Below, one piece after another: positions 1 to 6,192 of a stretch of DNA of 8,384 nt. A program made the position numbers and the translations under genes. The DNA lies in the NCBI GenBank assembly GCA_028683635.1, contig JAQUHL010000065.1, forward strand, positions 1-8,384, read 5' to 3'. Under the pieces are notes generated by a model. The model had not been told where the DNA came from and did no database searches. It saw only the letters and a program-made list of their open reading frames with translations. Each line of letters begins with the position of its first letter. The stretch's first letter is position 1. Source of the stretch: Candidatus Cloacimonadota bacterium. GTDB taxonomy: Bacteria; Cloacimonadota; Cloacimonadia; Cloacimonadales; Cloacimonadaceae.

Positions 1-992
1 AAGAAGATGATTTCATACAATATGTCTTTGTGGCGAGCACCCATTCCTATATTCTATTATTCACAGACTATGGCAGATGCTATTGGTTGAAGGTGTATGA
101 GGTGCCTGAGGTTGGCAGAACAGCGAGAGGAAAGGCGATCGTGAACCTGGTTCAGTTCCAGGAAGGCGAGAAGATCCGGGCCTTTGTAACCCTGAAACAA
201 TTCCTTGAATCACAAAGCGTTATCATGGCTACAAAAAAGGGTGTGGTCAAGAAGACTTCGCTGCCTTTGTTTTCCAGGCCTCGCAGCGGTGGCATCCTGG
301 CAATCAAACTCATGGAAGGCGACGAACTCATCGATGCCAGAATTACCAATGGCAATGATGACATTCTGCTGGCAACGGCCAATGGTTATTGCAATCGCTT
401 CAATGAAAACGATGTCCGTGAAACCGGAAGATTCACTCAGGGAGTGCGGGGTATAAGTTTGAGAGACAATGATGTTACTATCTCTATGTCTGTTATCAGG
501 CAAGAGGATACCCTGGAAAATGGGACTCCCATCCCCAGAACTATTTTGGCCATAAGTGAAAACGGATATGGTAAAAGAACCACGATTGCTTCCTATACCA
601 AAACCAAGCGTGGTTCAAAGGGAGTTATTACTCTGAAAACAACCATACGCAATGGTCATCTTGCTTCCCTGATGATTGTCGAAGATGCAGATGATTTGAT
701 GATAATTACTCAAGGTGGAATGATTATTCGTCAGCGGGTGTCGGAAATCTCCCAGGTTAGCAGGAATACCCAAGGTGTCAAGCTCATCAATCTGGTTGAA
801 AAGGACAAAGTAAAGGACATCACTTTTGTACCCGTGGAACCCGATAATGAAGAACTCGATAAGGAAGCTGAAAACCTAAAACATAGTCTCGAAACAGAGA
901 ATTCTCGTCCTCAGGATAATGAGGAATTTGTTAATACTTCTGATGATCAGGAGATAGAAGATGAGAATGGGATGGAAGAAGACAGCGAATAA
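1..992 (+). CDS. gyrA: DNA gyrase subunit A, C-terminal part (5' end outside window)
   Basis: The gene enters from the left; the first complete codon in the window is at base 3, and the reading frame stays open to TAA at 990-992. GyrA forms the breakage-reunion subunit of gyrase, and this C-terminal domain wraps DNA so that the A2B2 enzyme can introduce negative supercoils. The translated part matches the GyrA six-bladed pinwheel: an EDDFIQYVFVASTH start, then YWLKVYEVPEVGRTARGKAIVNL, repeated GD(E/D)-type blade turns, NGYGKRT, and RVSEISQVSRNTQGVKLINL near the end. These signatures favour GyrA over ParC. The GyrA box (QRRGGKG) normally lies a few residues before EDDF, so it should fall just upstream. 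The last 51 residues form a tail with 22 Asp/Glu, probably disordered. The V codon GTG at base 30 is internal, not a start. Very secure apart from the missing 5' end. Confidence 0.97.
   Translation, partial: EDDFIQYVFVASTHSYILLFTDYGRCYWLKVYEVPEVGRTARGKAIVNLVQFQEGEKIRAFVTLKQFLESQSVIMATKKGVVKKTSLPLFSRPRSGGILAIKLMEGDELIDARITNGNDDILLATANGYCNRFNENDVRETGRFTQGVRGISLRDNDVTISMSVIRQEDTLENGTPIPRTILAISENGYGKRTTIASYTKTKRGSKGVITLKTTIRNGHLASLMIVEDADDLMIITQGGMIIRQRVSEISQVSRNTQGVKLINLVEKDKVKDITFVPVEPDNEELDKEAENLKHSLETENSRPQDNEEFVNTSDDQEIEDENGMEEDSE
949..953 (+). promoter_or_regulatory. Ribosome binding site AGGAG inside the gyrA tail
   Basis: AGGAG sits 7 bases before the ATG at 961 and lies within the gyrA coding region. 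It supports starting the next gene at 961, overlapping gyrA. A second, weaker AGGA at 1015-1018 stands 8 bases before an in-frame ATG at 1027. The 961 start is preferred because it supplies the positively charged N-terminus of the signal sequence. Confidence 0.65.
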
Positions 993-1578
993 GGCCAGTT
1001 CTTCAAGACACTCCAGGATAATCTGCATGGTTTTGCTGGTCCTCGCTGCCTGGTGTGGAGTTTCCTGCACGAGATATAAATATATCCCGGTAAAACAGGA
1101 CCACATAGTTATTGAAAATGGATACTCTATTATCCGGACGGATAGCCTGATTGTAGCTATCCGTCCGGAGTATGTGACATCAATAGTTACAGGCTCGAAA
1201 CAATCTTTCTTTGCAATAAGCATCCTGGTGAGAAACAGAACTTCCCGAAGCGTTAATTTTCACAGGCAAGATATCAGTATTTTCAATGGTGACGAGCAGT
1301 TTGATCCCATTCCCATCGATTTTCTAATGAACATAATTGGTGCTAATTATCGCTACGAAATATATCCAGATCCCTTTGCCGTGGTTCCACAGGAAGTTCC
1401 GATGGAAAAATATCATAATGCTATTACAAGCGTGGCAAACAATTATTACAGTTTTGGATTGATTGCCCCCAATGCCAGGAAGGAAGGGCTTTTATTCTTT
1501 TCAGACAGGGTTTTTGGAGCAGCTTCCTTTGAGGTTCGAGTCCAGATGCAAAGTATTAAATTCACAATATCAAATTAA
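961..1578 (+). CDS. Putative exported lipoprotein of unknown function
   Basis: The predicted product is 205 aa. It has a basic N-region (MRMGWKKTANKASSSRHSR), a hydrophobic stretch at residues 20-32 and Cys36 in the context W-C-G-V-S-C, a loose lipobox that does not fit the classic L-A-G-C form. The protein is therefore probably exported and perhaps lipid-anchored. The mature part is a mix of short beta-type segments with many aromatic and Ile/Val residues. One stretch near residues 80-107 (ISILVRNRTSRSVNFHRQDISIF) looks like an immunoglobulin-like beta sandwich strand pattern, but I recognise no family and assign no function. The gene starts inside gyrA in another frame, overlapping its last 32 bases, so it is likely co-transcribed and translationally linked with gyrA. 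If translation instead began at 1027, the signal sequence would lack its basic region. Confidence 0.72.
   Translation: MRMGWKKTANKASSSRHSRIICMVLLVLAAWCGVSCTRYKYIPVKQDHIVIENGYSIIRTDSLIVAIRPEYVTSIVTGSKQSFFAISILVRNRTSRSVNFHRQDISIFNGDEQFDPIPIDFLMNIIGANYRYEIYPDPFAVVPQEVPMEKYHNAITSVANNYYSFGLIAPNARKEGLLFFSDRVFGAASFEVRVQMQSIKFTISN
1133..1169. repeat. Perfect 14-bp inverted repeat with 9-nt loop inside the lipoprotein gene
   Basis: The left arm TCCGGACGGATAGC (1133-1146) is the exact reverse complement of GCTATCCGTCCGGA (1156-1169), separated by CTGATTGTA. The mRNA could form a strong hairpin within the codons for residues 58-70 of the lipoprotein. No T-run follows, so it does not look like an intrinsic terminator. 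The pairing is certain from the sequence; any role is unknown. Confidence 0.9.
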
Positions 1579-1591
1579 ACAGATAAAAGAC

Positions 1592-1620
1592 TTGACAGCA
1601 ACTCTGATCTTGTATATGTT
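1592..1620 (+). promoter_or_regulatory. Candidate sigma70 promoter for the seven-gene operon
   Basis: TTGACA at 1592-1597 is a perfect -35 box. It is followed by a 17-base spacer and TATGTT at 1615-1620, a 4-of-6 match to the -10 box. An overlapping TATATG at 1613-1618 is an alternative with a 15-base spacer. The element lies in the only intergenic gap (1579-1670) before the operon, and would give a leader of about 45 bases before the TTG start at 1671. No terminator is visible between the lipoprotein gene and this site, so read-through from gyrA is also possible. Confidence 0.5.
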
Positions 1621-1657
1621 ATTCCGAAGAGTATATCCTAAGATAAAACTATTCCCC

Positions 1658-1664
1658 AAGGGAG
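1658..1664 (+). promoter_or_regulatory. Ribosome binding site AAGGGAG that fixes a TTG start
   Basis: AAGGGAG lies 6 bases before TTG 1671, near-ideal spacing. This is what supports the unusual TTG start of the prenyl synthase-like gene. The resulting N-terminus also matches the usual length of the family. Confidence 0.75.
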
Positions 1665-1670
1665 AACAAA

Positions 1671-2558
1671 TTGCTTATTCAAAAGTATTTTGAGACTAGA
1701 CTGGAACTGATTGAAACAGCACTAAACGAATACCTGATCTTTGATGGCAGCCAGGCAAAAAAACTCAAAGAAGCGATTCGCTTTGCTGTGTTCAATGGCG
1801 GAAAAAGATGGCGTCCTCTAATGATGATAGCAATGTATGAAATGCTTAGCGGGATCAAGAAACCAAAACAGCTGGCCGGGATCATACCTGCAGCTTGTGC
1901 AGTAGAGATAATACACTGTGCATCAACTACTCATGATGATCTGCCTTACATCAAAAACAAACAGGAACGTCGATCTAAACCTGCTGTACATAATAAATAT
2001 GACAATACGATTGCAATTCTGGCAGGTGACGCTCTTTATTCGCTGGCATTTGAAGTGGCAGCCATGGGAGAAGATGCAGCAAAATCAATTGAAGTTGCCA
2101 AGATATTGTCAACGCACTGCAAATCCTATGGTTTGATTGGCGGTCAGGCGGTGGATTTGCTGAACAAACGCAAAATGATGAAAATCAACGTATTGCGCTT
2201 TATAGACCTGAAAAAATCCGGTTCGCTGATCCAGGCTTGTAGTGATATCGCCTGCCTATTTGCAGAAGCCAGCGATGAAATCAGGATGCAAATGAATACT
2301 TACGTTTTGAATCTTGCCGAGTCATACAAAATGATCGAAGATATCGCAGCCGATTACTCTCGCGGTAGTGATGAAATTGATAACAAAGATGATTTCTCTC
2401 CGGCATCCAAAACCAGCTATACAGGGCTTTTGGGATTTGACAAAGCCAGAAAGAATGTGGATAAGCTTTTATCGGAATGCGAGAAAATCATCGCCCCGTT
2501 TGATAACAACGATATCCTGAAGGAGTTCATCCAAATGATCCAGGAAAGGCTTCCCTGA
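1671..2558 (+). CDS. Polyprenyl (farnesyl/geranylgeranyl) diphosphate synthase homologue with degenerate Asp-rich motifs
   Basis: The 295-aa protein has the length and full fold of IspA-type trans-prenyl synthases, which condense isopentenyl diphosphate with allylic diphosphates in the cytosol. Family blocks appear in order: FNGGKRWRP (41-49), H82...DDLPY (89-93) with RRSKP (100-104), ILAGDALYSLAFE (116-128), SYGLIGGQAVDL (152-163), KKSGSL (181-186) and SKTSYTGLLGFDKAR (246-260). The two catalytic metal sites are poor. The first motif, normally DDxxxxD followed by more Asp, reads DDLPYIKNKQ, so only Asp89 and Asp90 remain. The second, normally DDxxD, reads EDIAAD (223-228). The protein may therefore be weakly active, altered, or a non-catalytic subunit. 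Small residues (Ala84, Ser85) before the first motif would favour a longer product if it is active. TTG start with strong AAGGGAG; first gene of the operon. Family assignment is firm, activity is not. Confidence 0.88.
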   Translation: MLIQKYFETRLELIETALNEYLIFDGSQAKKLKEAIRFAVFNGGKRWRPLMMIAMYEMLSGIKKPKQLAGIIPAACAVEIIHCASTTHDDLPYIKNKQERRSKPAVHNKYDNTIAILAGDALYSLAFEVAAMGEDAAKSIEVAKILSTHCKSYGLIGGQAVDLLNKRKMMKINVLRFIDLKKSGSLIQACSDIACLFAEASDEIRMQMNTYVLNLAESYKMIEDIAADYSRGSDEIDNKDDFSPASKTSYTGLLGFDKARKNVDKLLSECEKIIAPFDNNDILKEFIQMIQERLP

Positions 2559-2563
2559 TCATT

Positions 2564-3355
2564 ATGGTAGATCTGCACACACATCTGATCCCGAAATTCG
2601 ACGATGGCTCCAAAAGCCTTGAGGAAACTCTTTCCCAATTTAAACAAATGGCAGACGGAGGCATTAAGCATGTATTTCTCACTTCTCATTATATGCGTGG
2701 TCACTATAGCTATACCAGGCAAGAATATATGAGCCGTTTCAACGAACTGGAAAGCGAAGTGAAACATCAGAACATCGATCTCGATCTGCACCCCGGTTTT
2801 GAAGTTCATCTACATCCGGGCATCGAGAATACGATCCAATCTGAGAATCTGACCTTGGGTGATTCTTCTTATGTATTGGTGGAGACAGACTTAAATGGGC
2901 TGCCAGTGGATTTTTACCACAATATCTTCATGATCCTCCACAAGGGTTTCAAACCTATCCTTGCACATGCAGAACGCTATGTCACTGTGATGAAACATAG
3001 CTCTGAGGCCAAAAACCTTGCCTTGCATAATGTTTATATCCAGGTAAATGCCGGAAGCCTGACCGGATACTATGGAGACAAAGTTAAACAAACTGCCTGG
3101 AAACTGGTGAACAGGGGTTATGCGCACTTTCTGGGATCGGATGATCATGGAAGAGGTTCCTATGAACATTTTTTCCAGGCTAAAAGATCCATCACCAACC
3201 GCGTTGATTCTCACACAGCCAATCTGCTTTGCGAAAAACATGGCATGAAAGTGGTAAACAACGAGAAAGTGGATATCAAATACGTCGATTTTGTCCCAGT
3301 TCCTTCCTCGGGCATAAAAAAGAAAAAAAGCCTGCTACGCTCTATTTTTGGATAA
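2564..3355 (+). CDS. CpsB/YwqE-type PHP-domain protein-tyrosine phosphatase
   Basis: The 263-aa protein matches the CpsB/CapC family of manganese-dependent phosphatases, which dephosphorylate bacterial tyrosine kinases that control capsule and exopolysaccharide export. The metal-site pattern is complete: His5-x-His7 (DLHTHLIP), Asp14 (DDG), His42 (TSHY), Glu80 (GFEVH), Glu107 (VETD), His135 with Arg138 (LAHAERY), and Asp193-x-His195 (GSDDHG). An active enzyme is therefore likely. The C-terminus adds a lysine-rich, hydrophobic tail (IKKKKSLLRSIFG), perhaps membrane- or RNA-contacting. The gene begins 5 bases after the previous stop. The nearest purine-rich site, AGGAAAGG at 2542-2549, is 14 bases away, so translation probably depends partly on coupling. 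No tyrosine kinase (Wzc/CpsD type) is present in the window. Other PHP activities cannot be excluded. Confidence 0.9.
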   Translation: MVDLHTHLIPKFDDGSKSLEETLSQFKQMADGGIKHVFLTSHYMRGHYSYTRQEYMSRFNELESEVKHQNIDLDLHPGFEVHLHPGIENTIQSENLTLGDSSYVLVETDLNGLPVDFYHNIFMILHKGFKPILAHAERYVTVMKHSSEAKNLALHNVYIQVNAGSLTGYYGDKVKQTAWKLVNRGYAHFLGSDDHGRGSYEHFFQAKRSITNRVDSHTANLLCEKHGMKVVNNEKVDIKYVDFVPVPSSGIKKKKSLLRSIFG

Positions 3356-4342
3356 ATGAAGAAACTTCTCATAACTGGAGTGACCGGTTTGATTGGCAGT
3401 TCGGTCCTTCGGGAAATCCTGAAAAGAAACCTTGATTTCATTGTTCATGCTCTGGTTCGTCCTGATACAGATTCCCAAAGATTCCAGGAGTTCAGTGCAG
3501 CAGTCAAGCTTGCCGGAATCGATCTTGGCGATCTTGAGCAAATAAGAAGCTATCTTCTAGATTTTCAGCCAAATGTTATTCTGCATATCGGTGCTTTGCG
3601 GGGAGGCAGGAAATTCTCAAAAGAGGTTTATTACCAAACCAACGTTCTTTCCACTCAAGTCATGATCCAATATTGCCTCGATCAGGGAGCAGAACTGATA
3701 TTTTGTTCCTCTGTGGGCGTCTTCGGAGCGATCCCCAATGAGCTTCCTGCCAATAATTATACCGAGAAAGTGGGTGATAACTATTATCACTATACCAAGA
3801 TCGAAGCCGAAAAGCTGATCAACAGAGCTATTCTCAATGGCATGAAAGGGGCTATCCTGAGACCTGCCATAACCTATGGTAGGGGTGATTTTGGCTTTCC
3901 ATTCCAACTGGTGAAGATGGTTCATAAACATCAACTGCCACTGGTTAGAAAAAGAATCTGGATCCACCTCTGCCATATCGAAACAATAACGGAAGCTTTC
4001 ATCTGGCTGCTGCTCAATGAGTATCCCAATGGTCTGACCTTGTGTATTGCAGACCGGGAGCCAGTCCAGTTCAGGGATCTGGTCAACTTTGTTTCGAGAT
4101 CGATCAATAACAAAAATTACCCATCCATTCTGAACCTGGACATCAAGATCTTCAGCTTCCTGGAACGTGTCTTTACACTACTCAAAAATGAGCTTTGGAT
4201 CAGCAGGATTCAATTGATCTCCAAAACCTGGTTCTATGATGTTAAGAAAGCGTATGAACTGATGAATCTGCCCGAGCATTATACCATTCCAGATTTTAAA
4301 ATGATTGTCGATGCCTACTTTGAACACAAGGGAGCACGATAG
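3356..4342 (+). CDS. NAD(P)-dependent epimerase/dehydratase, extended SDR family
   Basis: The 328-aa protein has an N-terminal Rossmann fold with TGVTGLIG (residues 7-14, the TGxxGxxG nucleotide motif), a Ser pair at 118-119 (FCSSVGVFG), the catalytic Tyr144-x-x-x-Lys148 (YHYTK) followed by IEAEK, and the LRPAITYGRGD block (168-178) typical of extended SDRs such as nucleotide-sugar epimerases and 3-beta-hydroxysteroid-type dehydrogenases. All catalytic residues are present, so an active oxidoreductase or epimerase is expected. The substrate cannot be read from the sequence. The C-terminal 100 residues, the substrate-binding part, are not recognisable as a specific subfamily. The ATG follows the previous TAA directly (TAAATG) with no Shine-Dalgarno, which implies termination-reinitiation coupling. 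Its TAG stop shares one base with the next GTG start. Neighbours suggest a lipid or lipid-linked sugar substrate. Confidence 0.88.
   Translation: MKKLLITGVTGLIGSSVLREILKRNLDFIVHALVRPDTDSQRFQEFSAAVKLAGIDLGDLEQIRSYLLDFQPNVILHIGALRGGRKFSKEVYYQTNVLSTQVMIQYCLDQGAELIFCSSVGVFGAIPNELPANNYTEKVGDNYYHYTKIEAEKLINRAILNGMKGAILRPAITYGRGDFGFPFQLVKMVHKHQLPLVRKRIWIHLCHIETITEAFIWLLLNEYPNGLTLCIADREPVQFRDLVNFVSRSINNKNYPSILNLDIKIFSFLERVFTLLKNELWISRIQLISKTWFYDVKKAYELMNLPEHYTIPDFKMIVDAYFEHKGAR
4328..4334 (+). promoter_or_regulatory. Ribosome binding site AAGGGAG for a GTG start
   Basis: AAGGGAG stands 7 bases before GTG 4342 and lies inside the last codons of the SDR gene. It decides in favour of the GTG that overlaps the SDR stop codon by one base. 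Confidence 0.75.
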
Positions 4343-5190
4343 TGGCCATTCCCATTATCGATGACTGGGGAAAGTATTTCAGCAACCCGCACGAGGGTCT
4401 TGGTTCTTCTTATGAACGCATCATCCTGAACCAGAAGCTTCACCTCGTTTGCAAGCAATACAGTGTTACCAAAATATTGGAAACTCCATCCTTTGGATTC
4501 ACGGGAATCAGTGGGATAAATTCCCTGGATCTTGCCAGATATGGCTATCAGATCACCCTGGAAGATCATGATTCCACCCGCCTAAAGCTGATATCGAAGC
4601 TTTGGAATGAACTGAATCTTGATCTAATTGCCAATCTGAACACGGATTACAACTCTTTGGATTATCCGGATGAACATTTTGAAATGGCCTGGAATTTCTC
4701 TGCCTTGTGGTTTGTAAAGAGTGTTACTCTCTTTCTGTCTGAACTTTGCAGGGTCAGTTCCAAGTGTATCATGATCTGTGTTCCCAATCAGGATGGCTTG
4801 GGATACAGGGTACAAATGAAAAACATCAATCCTGCCCAGCGTGCCATGATAAACCCCGATAACATTAACCCCAAAAGGATTACCCGCCTGATGTACATGC
4901 AGGGTTGGTACCTGAGACAAAAAGCATATATAGACTGTCCACCCTGGTTTGATATTGGCATGACCAAAGAAGAGTTTTTTGCTACCCTACTGAAGCGGAA
5001 GAATAAGCATATTCCTGCTCCAGTAATCAACCCCAACCCTCATCCCGTAACCATTTTGGATTATTACAAAGGGATTGATCCGCTTTTTGCCAGTAGAATG
5101 CTAAGGCTGAGTTTTGTGGAAAGAGTGGCACCGGAAAGCTTCAAAAAGTATTGGGCTCATCACCAGTATCTGCTGTTTACCAAAGACTGA
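4342..5190 (+). CDS. SAM-dependent methyltransferase-like protein (class I)
   Basis: The 282-aa protein resembles class I (Methyltransf_11-like) methyltransferases. Motif I appears as ILETPSFGFTGIS (45-57), where the usual E-x-G-x-G-x-G has become E-T-P-S-F-G-F-T-G. The acidic end of the second strand is ITLEDHD (71-77). Motif II-like DEHFEMAWNFSALWFV lies at 110-125, followed by a strand ending in VPNQDGLGY (147-155). The C-terminal 120 residues carry Pro-rich and aromatic stretches (DCPPWFDIG, PAPVINPNPHP) that probably form the acceptor site. The substrate is unknown. The GTG start has a strong AAGGGAG at 4328-4334 and overlaps the SDR stop by one base. The position between the SDR and the LPG_synthase_TM gene suggests the three proteins act on the same molecule. 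Motif I is unusual, so SAM binding is likely but not certain. Confidence 0.72.
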   Translation: MAIPIIDDWGKYFSNPHEGLGSSYERIILNQKLHLVCKQYSVTKILETPSFGFTGISGINSLDLARYGYQITLEDHDSTRLKLISKLWNELNLDLIANLNTDYNSLDYPDEHFEMAWNFSALWFVKSVTLFLSELCRVSSKCIMICVPNQDGLGYRVQMKNINPAQRAMINPDNINPKRITRLMYMQGWYLRQKAYIDCPPWFDIGMTKEEFFATLLKRKNKHIPAPVINPNPHPVTILDYYKGIDPLFASRMLRLSFVERVAPESFKKYWAHHQYLLFTKD

Positions 5191-5193
5191 TAA

Positions 5194-6192
5194 GTGAAAA
5201 AGAAGCTATCTTATCTGGCTTTCGCCCTTGTCCTTGGAGCAGCTTTGATCTGGGTGTGGGCTTCATACATCGATCCCCGGGAAGTGCTTTCCCAAATCGT
5301 TTTGGCTGACAGGGCTAAGCTACTTTTGGCAGCTCTTTTTTATCTGGTGGCCTATTTTATCCGCTCTCTCAGGTTCAATTTTTTGATCAGATCAAACAAC
5401 AGGATATCCATCTTTCGCACTTGGCAATATAGCCTGGCAGGAAACCTGGTAAACTACCTTGTGCCCATTCGTCTGGGTGAGTTCGCCAAGGCCTGGTTTA
5501 TCAAGCGTAATCATGGCGAACCCATAACCAGGAGCCTGCCGACAATCTTTATTGATAAATCCTTTGATACTTTGGGGATTCTGGTCGTTATGCTGATCAT
5601 TCCCTTCATCGCTATCAAGATCTCCCAGGCAATCATCTCTTTGATTGTTCTGCTCTTTGCTTTTTTTGTTTTGTCTTTGGGGCTGATCATTTTTTCCTCT
5701 GTCAAACACAAGGGTCTTGAAGCAGTTATCCAGGGAGCGTTTTTCTTTTGCCCCAGACGTTATCAGACAAAGATCAGAAGCTATATCTCCTTTTTTATCC
5801 AAGGATTGAACCTTTTTGAGCACAGGTGGAGCTATCTTTTCTATGCAGTGATTCTAACGGTTCTGGGTATAATATGTGATGCTATGTATTTTACCTTTGT
5901 GTTTCGTTCCCTGGGCAATTTGTTGCCCTTTGCAGTGATCTTGTTTGGATATACAATGATCAACCTTACCTATGCTCTTCCTCAGCCGCCGGCGCAATTG
6001 GGAAGCAATGAATGGATGATGATGATCATCTTTTCGGCCGGTTTTGGATTGACAAGAAACTCAGCCGGGGCAATCATGGCGTTGGCGCATTTACTTACCG
6101 CTTTGATCATCATCGTGACTGGAAGCCTTGCCATCGCCAATTCTGGTTACGACATTATAAAGAAAGTTTTTAAGGGAGAAGACGATGAGTGA
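5194..6192 (+). CDS. LPG_synthase_TM / AglD-like integral membrane protein (UPF0104 type)
   Basis: The 332-aa protein is strongly hydrophobic, with about eight membrane helices, for example near residues 6-24, 42-60, 125-141, 145-168, 214-236, 245-262, 275-286 and 293-315. It carries the hallmarks of the lysylphosphatidylglycerol synthase TM / dolichol-phosphate-glycosyltransferase-associated family: LAGNLVNYLVPIRLGEFAKAW (P90, R92, G94, E95), FIDKSFDTLGIL (119-130) and PQPPAQLGSNEW (264-275, Gly271 and Glu274). Family members without the soluble aminoacyl-transfer domain, as here, are thought to move or modify lipids or lipid-linked sugars. The basic N-terminus (MKKK) is as expected for a first helix. 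The GTG start lies 3 bases after the methyltransferase stop, directly behind an in-frame TAA and without a Shine-Dalgarno, so translational coupling is likely. Its end overlaps moxR by 8 bases. Family clear; exact lipid unknown. Confidence 0.85.
   Translation: MKKKLSYLAFALVLGAALIWVWASYIDPREVLSQIVLADRAKLLLAALFYLVAYFIRSLRFNFLIRSNNRISIFRTWQYSLAGNLVNYLVPIRLGEFAKAWFIKRNHGEPITRSLPTIFIDKSFDTLGILVVMLIIPFIAIKISQAIISLIVLLFAFFVLSLGLIIFSSVKHKGLEAVIQGAFFFCPRRYQTKIRSYISFFIQGLNLFEHRWSYLFYAVILTVLGIICDAMYFTFVFRSLGNLLPFAVILFGYTMINLTYALPQPPAQLGSNEWMMMIIFSAGFGLTRNSAGAIMALAHLLTALIIIVTGSLAIANSGYDIIKKVFKGEDDE
6172..6178 (+). promoter_or_regulatory. Ribosome binding site AAGGGAG for the MoxR gene
   Basis: AAGGGAG lies 6 bases before ATG 6185 within the end of the membrane-protein gene, and fixes that start. 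It is the third AAGGGAG in the operon; the genes that lack one rely on coupling. This suggests AAGGGAG marks the genes meant to be translated most independently. Confidence 0.75.

Noticed and set aside
876..1223. 115-codon open frame on the minus strand across the gyrA/lipoprotein junction
   Set aside because: It contains no recognisable domain and runs opposite two supported + strand genes.
5392..5823. Long open frame on the minus strand opposite the membrane-protein gene
   Set aside because: It lies fully inside a well-supported + strand gene, has no recognisable family or Shine-Dalgarno, and looks like the complement of hydrophobic codons.
6018..6031. GATGATCATC palindrome in the membrane-protein gene
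   Set aside because: It arises from a Met-Met-Met-Ile-Ile codon run and has no spacer or partner; chance is sufficient.
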